From Neisseria sicca 4320 (GTDB taxonomy: Bacteria; Pseudomonadota; Gammaproteobacteria; Burkholderiales; Neisseriaceae), in assembly GCF_000193735.1 (NCBI RefSeq), contig NZ_AEPF01000041.1:1-6719 (forward strand): a DNA stretch of 6,719 bases, written 5' to 3'. Made by a program: the position numbers and the translations under genes. The notes under the pieces were generated by a model. It had not been told where the DNA came from and searched no databases. It saw only the letters and a program-made list of their open reading frames with translations. Positions within the stretch are counted from its first letter, which is position 1; every line of letters starts with the position of its first letter. Below, in pieces: positions 1 through 5,585 of the stretch.

Positions 1-32
1 GTTATTGTTGTTTTGACCTTTAGAAACATCAA

Positions 33-260
33 TCAGGTGGATACGCCTTTGCCGATAAGCTGCGCACCCTTGAGAGTGGTATCCCCGCCGCTTCGGATAA
101 TCGTTTTGCCGGCCGTGCTGCCGATATGGGTGTGGCGGTGGACTGCTTTTGTCTGATTGCCGTGGTGGCTTGTTGAAAGAAAGGTCGTCTGAAACCGTAT
201 TTGTTGTTTCAGACGACCTTTTGGCTCAAACCTTGAGAACTGCATACGTGCGTTCCGCAC
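33..260 (-). pseudogene. Head of a further TpsC-type cassette, disrupted near base 42
   Basis: The frame from a GTG at 260 matches the first 73 residues of the large cassette almost perfectly (THIGSTAGKTIIRSGGDTTLKG, then GAQLIGKGV), including the DUS hairpin at its head. At base 42 the identity ends and the frame stops as V-S-T-stop (TGA at 35-33). The expected continuation QADTRNLHIESV is absent. Another frame beyond the junction reads HLIDVSKGQNNN up to the window edge, which weakly resembles HIESVQDT...QQNGN of the intact cassette. This suggests an internal deletion and frame loss, or a junction with a related gene, but too little is visible to decide. Confidence 0.7.
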
Positions 261-307
261 ATCCTACTTGTTGAGTTTAGGTTTCATATGGGCTACGGCT
301 TGCTAAT
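42..307. repeat. Cassette-head direct repeat, copy 1
   Basis: It matches 5295-5562 over its whole length, with only a handful of substitutions and one 2-base difference (CCGCACATCC against CCGCACACATCC). The repeat covers the sequence before the cassette, the DUS hairpin, and the start of the haemagglutinin-like coding sequence. Both edges are sharp: at 42 inside the coding frame, and at 307 in a TAAT motif. Confidence 0.9.
180..221. terminator. Inverted pair of DUS forming a terminator-like hairpin (second copy)
   Basis: This is identical in stem and loop to the hairpin at 5433-5474: 15-base perfect arms at 180-194 and 207-221, each with AGGTCGTCTGAA, and a 12-base loop. On the minus strand it lies about 400 bases after the immunity gene ending at 620 and precedes the broken cassette head, so it is placed to terminate the upstream unit. 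Confidence 0.8.
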
Positions 308-421
308 GGCTTCATTTAAGCTCAAACCGCTTCTGACCACCAAATCAACGTAGTAAATCGGTGTGCGGTGTGATTGCGTGGTGATTTACTGCGAATACGC
401 AATTCCAATGGCATGGTAGAA

Positions 422-433
422 AGGCTGCCTGAA
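422..433 (+). other. DNA uptake sequence variant AGGCTGCCTGAA
   Basis: Exact AGGCTGCCTGAA, which I recall as the Simonsiella-type DUS dialect. It lies in the intergenic insertion, not in a gene. Confidence 0.65.
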
Positions 434-434
434 A

Positions 435-468
435 TGAAATATTTCACATTAAAACATAATTTTAATGT
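435..468. other. Tandem AT-rich palindromes beside a DUS
   Basis: TGAAATATTTCA (435-446) is a perfect 12-base palindrome. It is followed by an inverted repeat with arms ACATTAAAA (446-454) and TTTTAATGT (460-468). Their function is unknown; a protein-binding site or hairpin is possible. Confidence 0.4.
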
Positions 469-559
469 ACGAAATTGAACTGCGTGGGCAACGCTTGCTA
501 TTTAACAATTCGCGTTAATTGCACAGGCTACGCTGGCTCTATCTTTGTCAAACACGTTT

Positions 560-574
560 TTCAGGCTGCCTGAA
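560..574. other. Two-way DUS variant TTCAGGCTGCCTGAA
   Basis: This 15-mer is a palindrome except for its central base. The plus strand contains AGGCTGCCTGAA and the minus strand AGGCAGCCTGAA (Simonsiella-type and Kingella-type as I recall). It lies about 45 bases after the immunity gene ending at 620. Confidence 0.65.
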
Positions 575-619
575 TGTTATTGCAGTAAATGCCAAAAAAG
601 TTGCTCACGCTACTGCTTA

Positions 620-964
620 TTAGCTACAAAGCGATTGCAAGTTTATTTGGATATGTGGTTTTATTCTTATGCTAAAACTACTAACATCGTTATTTTGTTT
701 TAATTCAACATAAAGATATTCACTTATCTCATCATTTTTTATTTTCATTTCAATAATTTGCTCTAAATAATATGAGCAAATCATTCCAATAGATGAAAAA
801 ACTTTTATGGATACATACGGCAAAGCATATCCAAAGGCAATTTCAAAATTATTGATACCGTCATTTAATTTGAAAATAACACAACTTTCATCTTCGCTAA
901 TTACTGGTTCTTTTTCAAAAAACCACATTAACTCATCTGCGTTAAGTAACATATTTTCAGACAT
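620..964 (-). CDS. Putative immunity protein of the orphan toxin tail
   Basis: This 114-residue frame starts at an ATG that shares one base with the upstream TAA (TAATG) and has a strong Shine-Dalgarno sequence, AGGGGGA, about six bases before the start, better than those of the other immunity genes in the window. The product is soluble and acidic (NADELMWFFEKEPVISEDE at the N-terminus, then alternating strands such as FEIAFGYALPYVSIKVF and FSIRIKPHIQINLQ), with no signal or membrane segment. I do not recognise the family; the immunity role is inferred from position and size. The strong ribosome site suggests the gene can be translated even though its toxin is headless, which fits protection against siblings that still carry this toxin. 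Confidence 0.7.
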   Translation of the reverse strand: MSENMLLNADELMWFFEKEPVISEDESCVIFKLNDGINNFEIAFGYALPYVSIKVFSSIGMICSYYLEQIIEMKIKNDEISEYLYVELKQNNDVSSFSIRIKPHIQINLQSLCS

Positions 965-1287
965 TATTGTCCCCCTTTGGGAATTACTGTATTAAATACC
1001 CTTGTTCCGTTTGGTAATACTTGATATGTGGTTTCAAATTTTACAAACTTTCCACTTGGACCTGCAAACAACGATTCTCGAACTTCAAAATTACCGTATT
1101 GTGTAGAAAAAGTTCTGACGATGTTATTGTTATTTTGTGTAACATTTGAAAAGTGTTCGGTCAAGAGATTGCGTCCATAAGTATTATTAGGAACGCCAAG
1201 TCTTTGCATTGTCTGCAATAATTGAGCAGAGCGTGCAGCATTGTGAGAATTACTTGATACATTACCAAAGAGATAATTAAACTTGTT
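964..1287 (-). pseudogene. Orphan toxin tail (NKFNYLFG type) without pretoxin
   Basis: From the AAC at 1287 the frame reads NKFNYLFGNVSSNSHNAARSA, then QRLGVPNNTYGRNLLTEHF, and ends VFNTVIPKGGQ before TAA at 966-964, about 107 residues. I recognise this pattern (NKFNYLFG, HN-AR, RLGV, LLTEHF, GPSGKFVKFE, PKGG) as a recurrent C-terminal toxin module of haemagglutinin and MafB-type exoproteins; its activity is unknown to me. No pretoxin lies upstream: the open frame runs back to a TAA at 1394-1392 through the Imm8 terminator, and the extra residues it would add look like translated non-coding DNA. The first ATG is internal (1218) with no Shine-Dalgarno sequence, so a complete toxin is unlikely to be made here. 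It is probably a stranded remnant or a silent tail kept with its immunity gene. Confidence 0.75.
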
Positions 1288-1354
1288 TGTCTTAATCTCG
1301 ATAAACCCAAAATAATGACCGCACGAGATTATTTTGAAAAGTTTATGGAAAAAT

Positions 1355-1388
1355 AAAACAGCGAAAAAGTTTTGGTTTCGCTGTTTTT
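1355..1388 (-). terminator. Rho-independent terminator after the Imm8-like gene
   Basis: Arms AAAACAGCGAAA (1355-1366) and TTTCGCTGTTTT (1376-1387) are perfect 12-base complements around a 9-base loop. On the minus strand the hairpin comes about 9 bases after the Imm8-like stop and is followed by a T-rich run (TTTTATTTTT). A T run also follows on the plus strand, so it could work in both directions. Confidence 0.8.
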
Positions 1389-1395
1389 GATTTAA

Positions 1396-1755
1396 TTAGC
1401 ACTGATAATCTTCAAATTCCCACGAAAAAAAACGAAGTAAATAAGTCAATGACTTTTCCCAAGTTTCTTTTGAACATTCTTTAAGAATTTTCTCAATTTC
1501 CGATTTAATAACAGAATGATTAAATTCATTCATAATCATCATACCCGCTCCCCATTTAACCCTTTGATTTTGGAAACAATTATGCAAAATCCATTTAGGA
1601 GAGCATATGCGAACAGAAAATATATCTGCAGCATCACTATCATCAGTTCCTATGTCTAAATCAATTCCCACACAAAAATTGTCTTTGATTTCGGGAACGA
1701 AATCTTCAAAGGCACAATCGTAAAGATTGATGGCTTTCAATTCTAGGTTAATCAT
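1396..1755 (-). CDS. Imm8-like immunity protein
   Basis: This 119-residue protein starts at an ATG overlapping the toxin stop by four bases (ATGA, 1755-1752), a classic coupled arrangement; no strong Shine-Dalgarno sequence is visible, so coupling may matter. The features recall the Imm8 family of polymorphic-toxin immunity proteins: an acidic start (FEDFVPEIKD), then DAADIFSVRICSPKWIL in the middle, a MMIMNEFN strand, a helix with a KSEIEKILKEC pattern, TWEKSLTYLLRFFSWEFEDY at the C-terminus. The assignment is from memory of the family pattern, not from a search. It is expected to bind and neutralise the toxin tail encoded immediately upstream in the cytoplasm. A strong hairpin terminator follows its stop, so this pair closes a transcription unit. 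Confidence 0.75.
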   Translation of the reverse strand: MINLELKAINLYDCAFEDFVPEIKDNFCVGIDLDIGTDDSDAADIFSVRICSPKWILHNCFQNQRVKWGAGMMIMNEFNHSVIKSEIEKILKECSKETWEKSLTYLLRFFSWEFEDYQC

Positions 1756-2849
1756 TTTATATTCAAATGTCCATTAGTTAGTGTTGTTCTTGTATTTGGG
1801 TCTCGAATAACAAAATTCGCTTGCGTTCCTGTTGGATTAAGATGTGTTGGAGTGTTTTTTTTGGTAGTAGGCGGTCGGTATAAACGAGTTCCGTCAGCAC
1901 TTATCAAACAACCCTTGCACGAAGGATTATTGACCAATCGTGCTCCATCTCCAACCCAAATTCTTCCAAGCCTTTCAGCTTCAGAATGACTTGCAGAACC
2001 AATACCAAAATTAATTTCTCCTTTTCCATTTGGTTGCATATTTTTCCAATCATTAACAGCACTATTTAATCGACTGTCTTGTTTGGCAATATTATCCCAA
2101 TTTTGCTGAACTAAATCAGATTTTAGTTTAGGATAAGTCGCTATATTCGCCGTTCCATTTGAAGTTACTGGTGTTGTAACTTGCACTGTTTTTTCTGTTG
2201 TTGCTTTATTCCCACTTTTCACCCCACGCCCAGCGGTAACCGCAGCGACACCAAGTGTCATTGTATTTTCTAGAGCATTCCCATATTCAGGATGTGTATA
2301 ACCTATACGCCCCATGTGTCCATAAGCCCATGAGTTCGGATCTATCTCCCCTGTCGCTAAATTCGCAGCCGATTCAAATATACCTATACCGCTATTTAAT
2401 GCAGCCTTACCAATATCTGTAACAACTCCAACTTTATAATCCCTTGATTGAGTAGGAGTTTTCCCAAAATAATTGTATTGATTGGCTAAATTGAAATCAC
2501 GAACATAATTTTGAATGTATTGTTTGTTGTAGTTCGGATTAGTGTAATGTTGATCTTGCTTGGGTAAATTGTTTGCTCCTAAAATTGAAATAATGGCGTC
2601 ATCAGTACGGAAATTATCCGCTTTAGCCGTTGCGTAATCTACGGTTCGTTGCATATGCCGAATAATTCGCCCAAGTGCTTCTTCTTTTGAAATGTTTAGA
2701 CGAGAAGCCACTATATCTGCATATTGTTCTGCTAATTTATATTCACTCGGATGCAACTGCCGATTATTCCAATCTGCATTCGCGCCAGTAAAAGCCCCAG
2801 CATTGCCGCCTGTGGCATAACTAATCGCTAAACTGCCAACGGTATCCAC
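1752..2849 (-). CDS. Short headless toxin cassette: pretoxin module plus a distinct toxin tail
   Basis: The 365-residue frame has no ATG at its head. The first usable codon is a GTG at 2849, eight bases after the stop of the upstream immunity gene, with no convincing Shine-Dalgarno sequence. It begins in the middle of the hydrophobic pretoxin (VGSLAISYATGGNAG, matching LGGAAIGYAAGGNAG of the larger cassette). Residues up to 208 are almost identical to the pretoxin module of that cassette. Residues 209-365 are a different toxin tail with a CKGC pair, AERLGRIWVGDGARL, SADGTRLYRPPTTK and a final NGHLNIK. This recalls the polymorphic toxin type 24 (Ntox24) tail, from memory and not verified. It ends in an ATGA overlap with an Imm8-like gene. 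It is most likely a silent donor that would be expressed only after recombining into a full-length tpsA; weak translation by coupling is possible. Confidence 0.75.
   Translation of the reverse strand: MDTVGSLAISYATGGNAGAFTGANADWNNRQLHPSEYKLAEQYADIVASRLNISKEEALGRIIRHMQRTVDYATAKADNFRTDDAIISILGANNLPKQDQHYTNPNYNKQYIQNYVRDFNLANQYNYFGKTPTQSRDYKVGVVTDIGKAALNSGIGIFESAANLATGEIDPNSWAYGHMGRIGYTHPEYGNALENTMTLGVAAVTAGRGVKSGNKATTEKTVQVTTPVTSNGTANIATYPKLKSDLVQQNWDNIAKQDSRLNSAVNDWKNMQPNGKGEINFGIGSASHSEAERLGRIWVGDGARLVNNPSCKGCLISADGTRLYRPPTTKKNTPTHLNPTGTQANFVIRDPNTRTTLTNGHLNIK
2226..2767. repeat. Pretoxin direct repeat, copy 1
   Basis: It aligns with 3615-4156 at a constant offset of 1389 bases without any gap and with about nine substitutions by eye. 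It encodes the module from LHPSEYKLAEQ to VAAVTAGR. Amino-acid differences include N/K and K/R near ISKEEALG, Q/K (NQYNYFG), T/M (GKTPTQ) and G/V (YGHMG). Beyond 2226 (toward lower coordinates) the two cassettes are unrelated, marking the toxin border. Confidence 0.92.
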
Positions 2850-2856
2850 AACAAGT

Positions 2857-2871
2857 TTCAGGCTGCCTGAA
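2857..2871. other. Two-way DUS variant forming the end of an immunity gene
   Basis: Same 15-mer as at 560-574. On the minus strand it supplies the last codons and the TGA stop (2860-2858) of the immunity gene, and it lies directly before the headless cassette starting at 2849. Confidence 0.7.
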
Positions 2872-3247
2872 TTTCTCTAATAAATGAAACACTTATTCTA
2901 TCAACCGTTAATGTAACCAAACAATTATCAAGATAAGAGTAGTTTATTAAATACTCATCTTCTTCAAATTGTATATTTTGTAGGGTTAGATGATTATTTT
3001 TTAATTCTGCCGTTATTTCATACTTGAAACTATCATCTATTTTTCTAAATCCAATATTTGAAGTTGATTTATCCAGTATGTAATCATTAAAGATTTCATA
3101 GGATAATTCCACTTCATAAAATTGATTTTCAAATATTTTGAATGGGCAGTATGATATAAAACAATGTAGTTCATAACCATTTATTTCAATCAATACTGCC
3201 TCTTCAATGGTGTTATCTAACTTTTTGATTTTACATTTATATAACAT
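2858..3247 (-). CDS. Putative immunity protein for the preceding toxin tail
   Basis: This 129-residue frame starts at an ATG one base after the stop of the upstream cassette (stop at 3251-3249) and has AAGG about nine bases upstream of the start, so translation is probably coupled. The product is small, acidic, without signal peptide or membrane segment, and its alternating hydrophobic and polar residues (VLIEINGYELHCFISYC, YEITAELKNNHLTL) suggest a beta-rich soluble cytoplasmic protein. I do not recognise the family. The immunity role rests on size, acidity and position against a toxin with a basic tail. Its last codons (IQAA, stop) are supplied by the uptake sequence at 2857-2871, so the extreme C-terminus seems to have been set by a DUS-associated junction. 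Its base composition is AT-rich, unlike the GC-rich head of the cassette. Confidence 0.7.
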   Translation of the reverse strand: MLYKCKIKKLDNTIEEAVLIEINGYELHCFISYCPFKIFENQFYEVELSYEIFNDYILDKSTSNIGFRKIDDSFKYEITAELKNNHLTLQNIQFEEDEYLINYSYLDNCLVTLTVDRISVSFIREIQAA

Positions 3248-3248
3248 T

Positions 3249-5513
3249 TTATCTTGCCTTTGGATAAATTGTTTTGTTTTTTGGATTGTTATTCAAAGTT
3301 CTCCAAAAGTTTTTTCCTGATTTTGTATGTATCGTGGTAATACTACCATTTTCATTGGTTCCAACAAAAATAAATTTAGATTGACCTTTGGAATCAGTAC
3401 CCAAAAACTGAACATATCCAGTTCGTTTTGAACCATTATAATCATATTGAACAGGAATACCTTTATTTACAGTATCTTGACCAATTTTTAAGTATTCGAT
3501 TTCATTTTTTACATTAAATTCAGCACCGTGTTTAATGAAATGGTCATTTAACAAACTTTCATTAGCAAAACTACTCGGTTTAACTGTTCCTATTTTTCCT
3601 GCTTGTGTTCCAGTACGCCCAGCGGTAACTGCAGCAACACCAAGTGTCATTGTATTTTCTAGAGCATTCCCATATTCAGGATGTGTATAACCTATACGCC
3701 CCATGTGTACATAAGCCCATGAGTTCGGATCTATCTCCCCTGTCGCTAAATTCGCAGCCGATTCAAATATACCTATACCGCTATTTAATGCAGCCTTACC
3801 AATATCTGTAACAACTCCAACTTTATAATCCCTTGATTGAGTAGGCATTTTCCCAAAATAATTGTATTTATTGGCTAAATTGAAATCACGAACATAATTT
3901 TGAATGTATTGTTTGTTGTAGTTCGGATTAGTGTAATGTTGATCTTGCTTGGGTAAATTGTTTGCTCCTAAAATTGAAATAATGGCGTCATCAGTACGGA
4001 AATTATCCGCTTTAGCCGTTGCGTAATCTACGGTTCGTTGCATATGCCGAATAATTCGCCCAAGTGCTTCTTCTCTTGAAATTTTCAGACGAGAAGCCAC
4101 TATATCTGCATATTGTTCTGCTAATTTATATTCACTCGGATGCAACTGCCGATTATGCCAATCGACATTCGCCCCTACTGCCGCCGTACCGGCATTCCCG
4201 CCCGCCGCATAGCCGATGGCCGCCCCGCCCAGTGCGTTGACCGCCGCTTTGCCCGCCGGGCCGAGGTTTTCTGCCGCTTTGTCCAAATACGGGGCGGCAA
4301 GGGAAGTGCCGCTGCCAGCCAGTATGCCGCCGAGGCTGCCTGTCGTCAGCCCGCCTGCCGCCCCGTGCAGCATACTCCTGCCTATGCCGCCTTCTTTCCA
4401 GGTGTCGTAGCGGCTTTGGTTTTCGGAAAGGTAGGCGTTTACTTGGCCGAGTGTTGCGCGGATGGCGGCTTTTTCGGTTTCGCTGTCCGTGTTTTGCAGT
4501 TCGGCCTCCAGCAGGGTTTTGGCTGCCTGATACCGTTCGTAACTTCGGGTATTGCCGAGTTTGTCGGCAGCAGCCGCTGCGGCTTGGGCGGCATTTTTGC
4601 CGAACTCCTGCGTTACTTCCCTTTGCAGGTTGATCTCTTTGGCAACCGCGTCTTTCTCGAAGCTGTTTTTCAGACGACCTGTGTGTTGGGCTGCAGTTTC
4701 GGTGTCGATGCCGGTGTAGATACGCGCTTCGGTTTCTTCGGCAGTCCCGCCTGTTCGGGCAAGTTGTCCCGCTTCGTCGGTGATGTGCATGTTGCTGGTG
4801 TTGATGCCGCTGCGGGTGGTGCTGTTTTTGCCGTCTCCGTCGCTGCCGTAGCCGATGGCCGGGCTTATCCTGTCGGCAGGCCTGCCTTGTTTGTCGGTAA
4901 CCGTGCCGTCCCAGCCGCCGTTCAGGTCGAAACTGCCGCCTATGCCGAAGCTTTTGCCTTCGTAGCGGCTGTGGTTTTGAATGTCGCTATGGGTGAGGGT
5001 CGCCGTCTGAAAAAGGTTTTTGCCCTTATCTTCTGCGCTTTGGCTAGACGTGATGATACCGCCCTTGAGGTCTGTGTTGTCTCTGACTTTGATTTGATAG
5101 CCGTCTTCTCCGGCATAAATACCGCTTTGCTCGGTTACCGAAGCATGATCGGCTCGGATTTTGCTTCGGCTGTAACTGCCGCCGGCACTGAGTCCGTAAC
5201 CGACGGTAACTTGGACGTTTCCGTTTTGCTGTTTGCCCTGATAGGTTTCAGTATCTTGAACGCTTTCTATATGCAGGTTGCGCGTATCTGCCTGTACGCC
5301 TTTGCCGATAAGCTGCGCACCTTTGAGGGTGGTATCCCCGCCGCTTCGGATAATCGTTTTGCCGGCCGTACTGCCGACATGGGTGTGGCGGTGGACTGCT
5401 TTTGTCTGATTGCCGTGGTGGCTTGTTGAAAGAAAGGTCGTCTGAAACCGTATTTGTTGTTTCAGACGACCTTTTGGCTCAAATCTTGAGAACCGCATGC
5501 GTGCGTTCCGCAC
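3249..5513 (-). CDS. tpsC: TpsC-type (headless TpsA/CdiA) cassette ending in a putative RNase-like toxin domain
   Basis: The longest open frame (754 residues) starts at a GTG at 5513. Its first 30 codons read through the DUS hairpin at 5433-5474 (KGRLKQQIRFQTTF), so the real cassette probably begins after it and has no proper start. No signal peptide or TPS domain is present. Residues 45-240 are haemagglutinin-repeat-like (GDTTLKGAQLIGKGV, HIESVQDTETYQG, SRYEGKSFGIGG). Residues 280-370 are alanine-rich and probably helical. Residues 374-450 are a Gly/Ala-rich hydrophobic pretoxin. Residues 452-633 (NRQLHPSEYKLAEQ onward) are the pretoxin module duplicated at 2226-2767. Residues 634-754 are the variable toxin tail, with DHFIKHG and, near the end, TIHTKSGKNFW. 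Two histidines placed this way recall BECR-fold RNase toxins, but that is inference. Base composition falls from GC-rich to AT-rich near 4150. The probable role is a silent donor of an alternative toxin end for tpsA, as in meningococci. Confidence 0.8.
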   Translation of the reverse strand: MRNARMRFSRFEPKGRLKQQIRFQTTFLSTSHHGNQTKAVHRHTHVGSTAGKTIIRSGGDTTLKGAQLIGKGVQADTRNLHIESVQDTETYQGKQQNGNVQVTVGYGLSAGGSYSRSKIRADHASVTEQSGIYAGEDGYQIKVRDNTDLKGGIITSSQSAEDKGKNLFQTATLTHSDIQNHSRYEGKSFGIGGSFDLNGGWDGTVTDKQGRPADRISPAIGYGSDGDGKNSTTRSGINTSNMHITDEAGQLARTGGTAEETEARIYTGIDTETAAQHTGRLKNSFEKDAVAKEINLQREVTQEFGKNAAQAAAAAADKLGNTRSYERYQAAKTLLEAELQNTDSETEKAAIRATLGQVNAYLSENQSRYDTWKEGGIGRSMLHGAAGGLTTGSLGGILAGSGTSLAAPYLDKAAENLGPAGKAAVNALGGAAIGYAAGGNAGTAAVGANVDWHNRQLHPSEYKLAEQYADIVASRLKISREEALGRIIRHMQRTVDYATAKADNFRTDDAIISILGANNLPKQDQHYTNPNYNKQYIQNYVRDFNLANKYNYFGKMPTQSRDYKVGVVTDIGKAALNSGIGIFESAANLATGEIDPNSWAYVHMGRIGYTHPEYGNALENTMTLGVAAVTAGRTGTQAGKIGTVKPSSFANESLLNDHFIKHGAEFNVKNEIEYLKIGQDTVNKGIPVQYDYNGSKRTGYVQFLGTDSKGQSKFIFVGTNENGSITTIHTKSGKNFWRTLNNNPKNKTIYPKAR
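3615..4156. repeat. Pretoxin direct repeat, copy 2
   Basis: Partner of the repeat at 2226-2767, encoding residues of about 453-633 of the large cassette. Weaker similarity continues past 4156 into the Gly/Ala-rich pretoxin (GANVDW against GANADW), where this copy turns GC-rich and the other stays AT-rich. Confidence 0.92.
4669..4680 (-). other. DNA uptake sequence AGGTCGTCTGAA inside the cassette coding region
   Basis: Exact match to the variant used in the hairpins; it encodes GRLKN of the large cassette (about residues 279-283), showing that the same dialect is embedded in the GC-rich coding part. Confidence 0.7.
5002..5011 (+). other. Classical DUS core GCCGTCTGAA
   Basis: The 10-base core used by N. 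meningitidis and N. gonorrhoeae, antisense within the large cassette. The preceding bases (TC) do not match the AT or AG of the 12-base forms. Confidence 0.6.
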
Positions 5514-5562
5514 ACATCCTACTTGTTGAGTTTAGGTTTCATATGGTCTATGGCTTGCTAAT
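5295..5562. repeat. Cassette-head direct repeat, copy 2
   Basis: Second copy of the repeat at 42-307, here heading the intact large cassette. Beyond 5562 the sequence continues as TGCACAGGCTACGC, a motif that reappears at 520-533 next to the other copy, separated from it by a 212-base insertion. Confidence 0.9.
5433..5474. terminator. Inverted pair of DUS forming a terminator-like hairpin
   Basis: The arms AAAGGTCGTCTGAAA (5433-5447) and TTTCAGACGACCTTT (5460-5474) are perfect 15-base complements around a 12-base loop. Each arm contains AGGTCGTCTGAA, a Neisseria uptake sequence variant, and inverted DUS pairs commonly serve as Rho-independent terminators in Neisseria. On the minus strand the stem lies about 110 bases after the immunity frame ending at 5586 and is followed by a T-rich stretch (CCTTTCTTTC), so it should end transcription of the upstream toxin-immunity unit before the next cassette. 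Confidence 0.8.
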
Positions 5563-5585
5563 TGCACAGGCTACGCCTGTTGTAC

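Larger units (their letters stand above)
308..519. other. 212-base intergenic insertion relative to the other cassette head
   Basis: At 5556-5575 the sequence TGCTAAT runs directly into TGCACAGGCTACGC. At the left copy the same two pieces are separated: TGCTAAT ends at 307 and TGCACAGGCTACGC resumes at 520, with TAAT present on both sides (304-307 and 516-519). The 212 bases in between contain a DUS (422-433), palindromes, and arms AGTAAATC/GATTTACT (352-359, 383-390), but no convincing gene and no clear terminal inverted repeats. It may be a small mobile or recombined segment. Confidence 0.5.

Noticed and set aside
322..414. Minus-strand ORF of 30 codons (MPLELRIRSKSPRNH...)
   Set aside because: Short, no clear ribosome site, lies in a segment rich in inverted repeats, and the insertion shows no other sign of coding.
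964..1391. Extending the orphan toxin frame back to 1391 as a 141-codon gene
   Set aside because: The added part is the translated Imm8 terminator and following AT-rich DNA without a start codon; recognisable toxin sequence begins only at 1287.
4140..5429. Long plus-strand open frame of 429 codons opposite the large cassette
   Set aside because: It is antisense to a recognisable haemagglutinin/pretoxin frame, its product is a low-complexity Ala/Val/Phe-rich sequence, and it arises from GC-rich codon bias.
42..5562. Spaced repeats considered as a CRISPR array or IS element ends
   Set aside because: The repeats are hundreds of bases long, only two copies each, encode protein, and lack a transposase or terminal inverted repeats.
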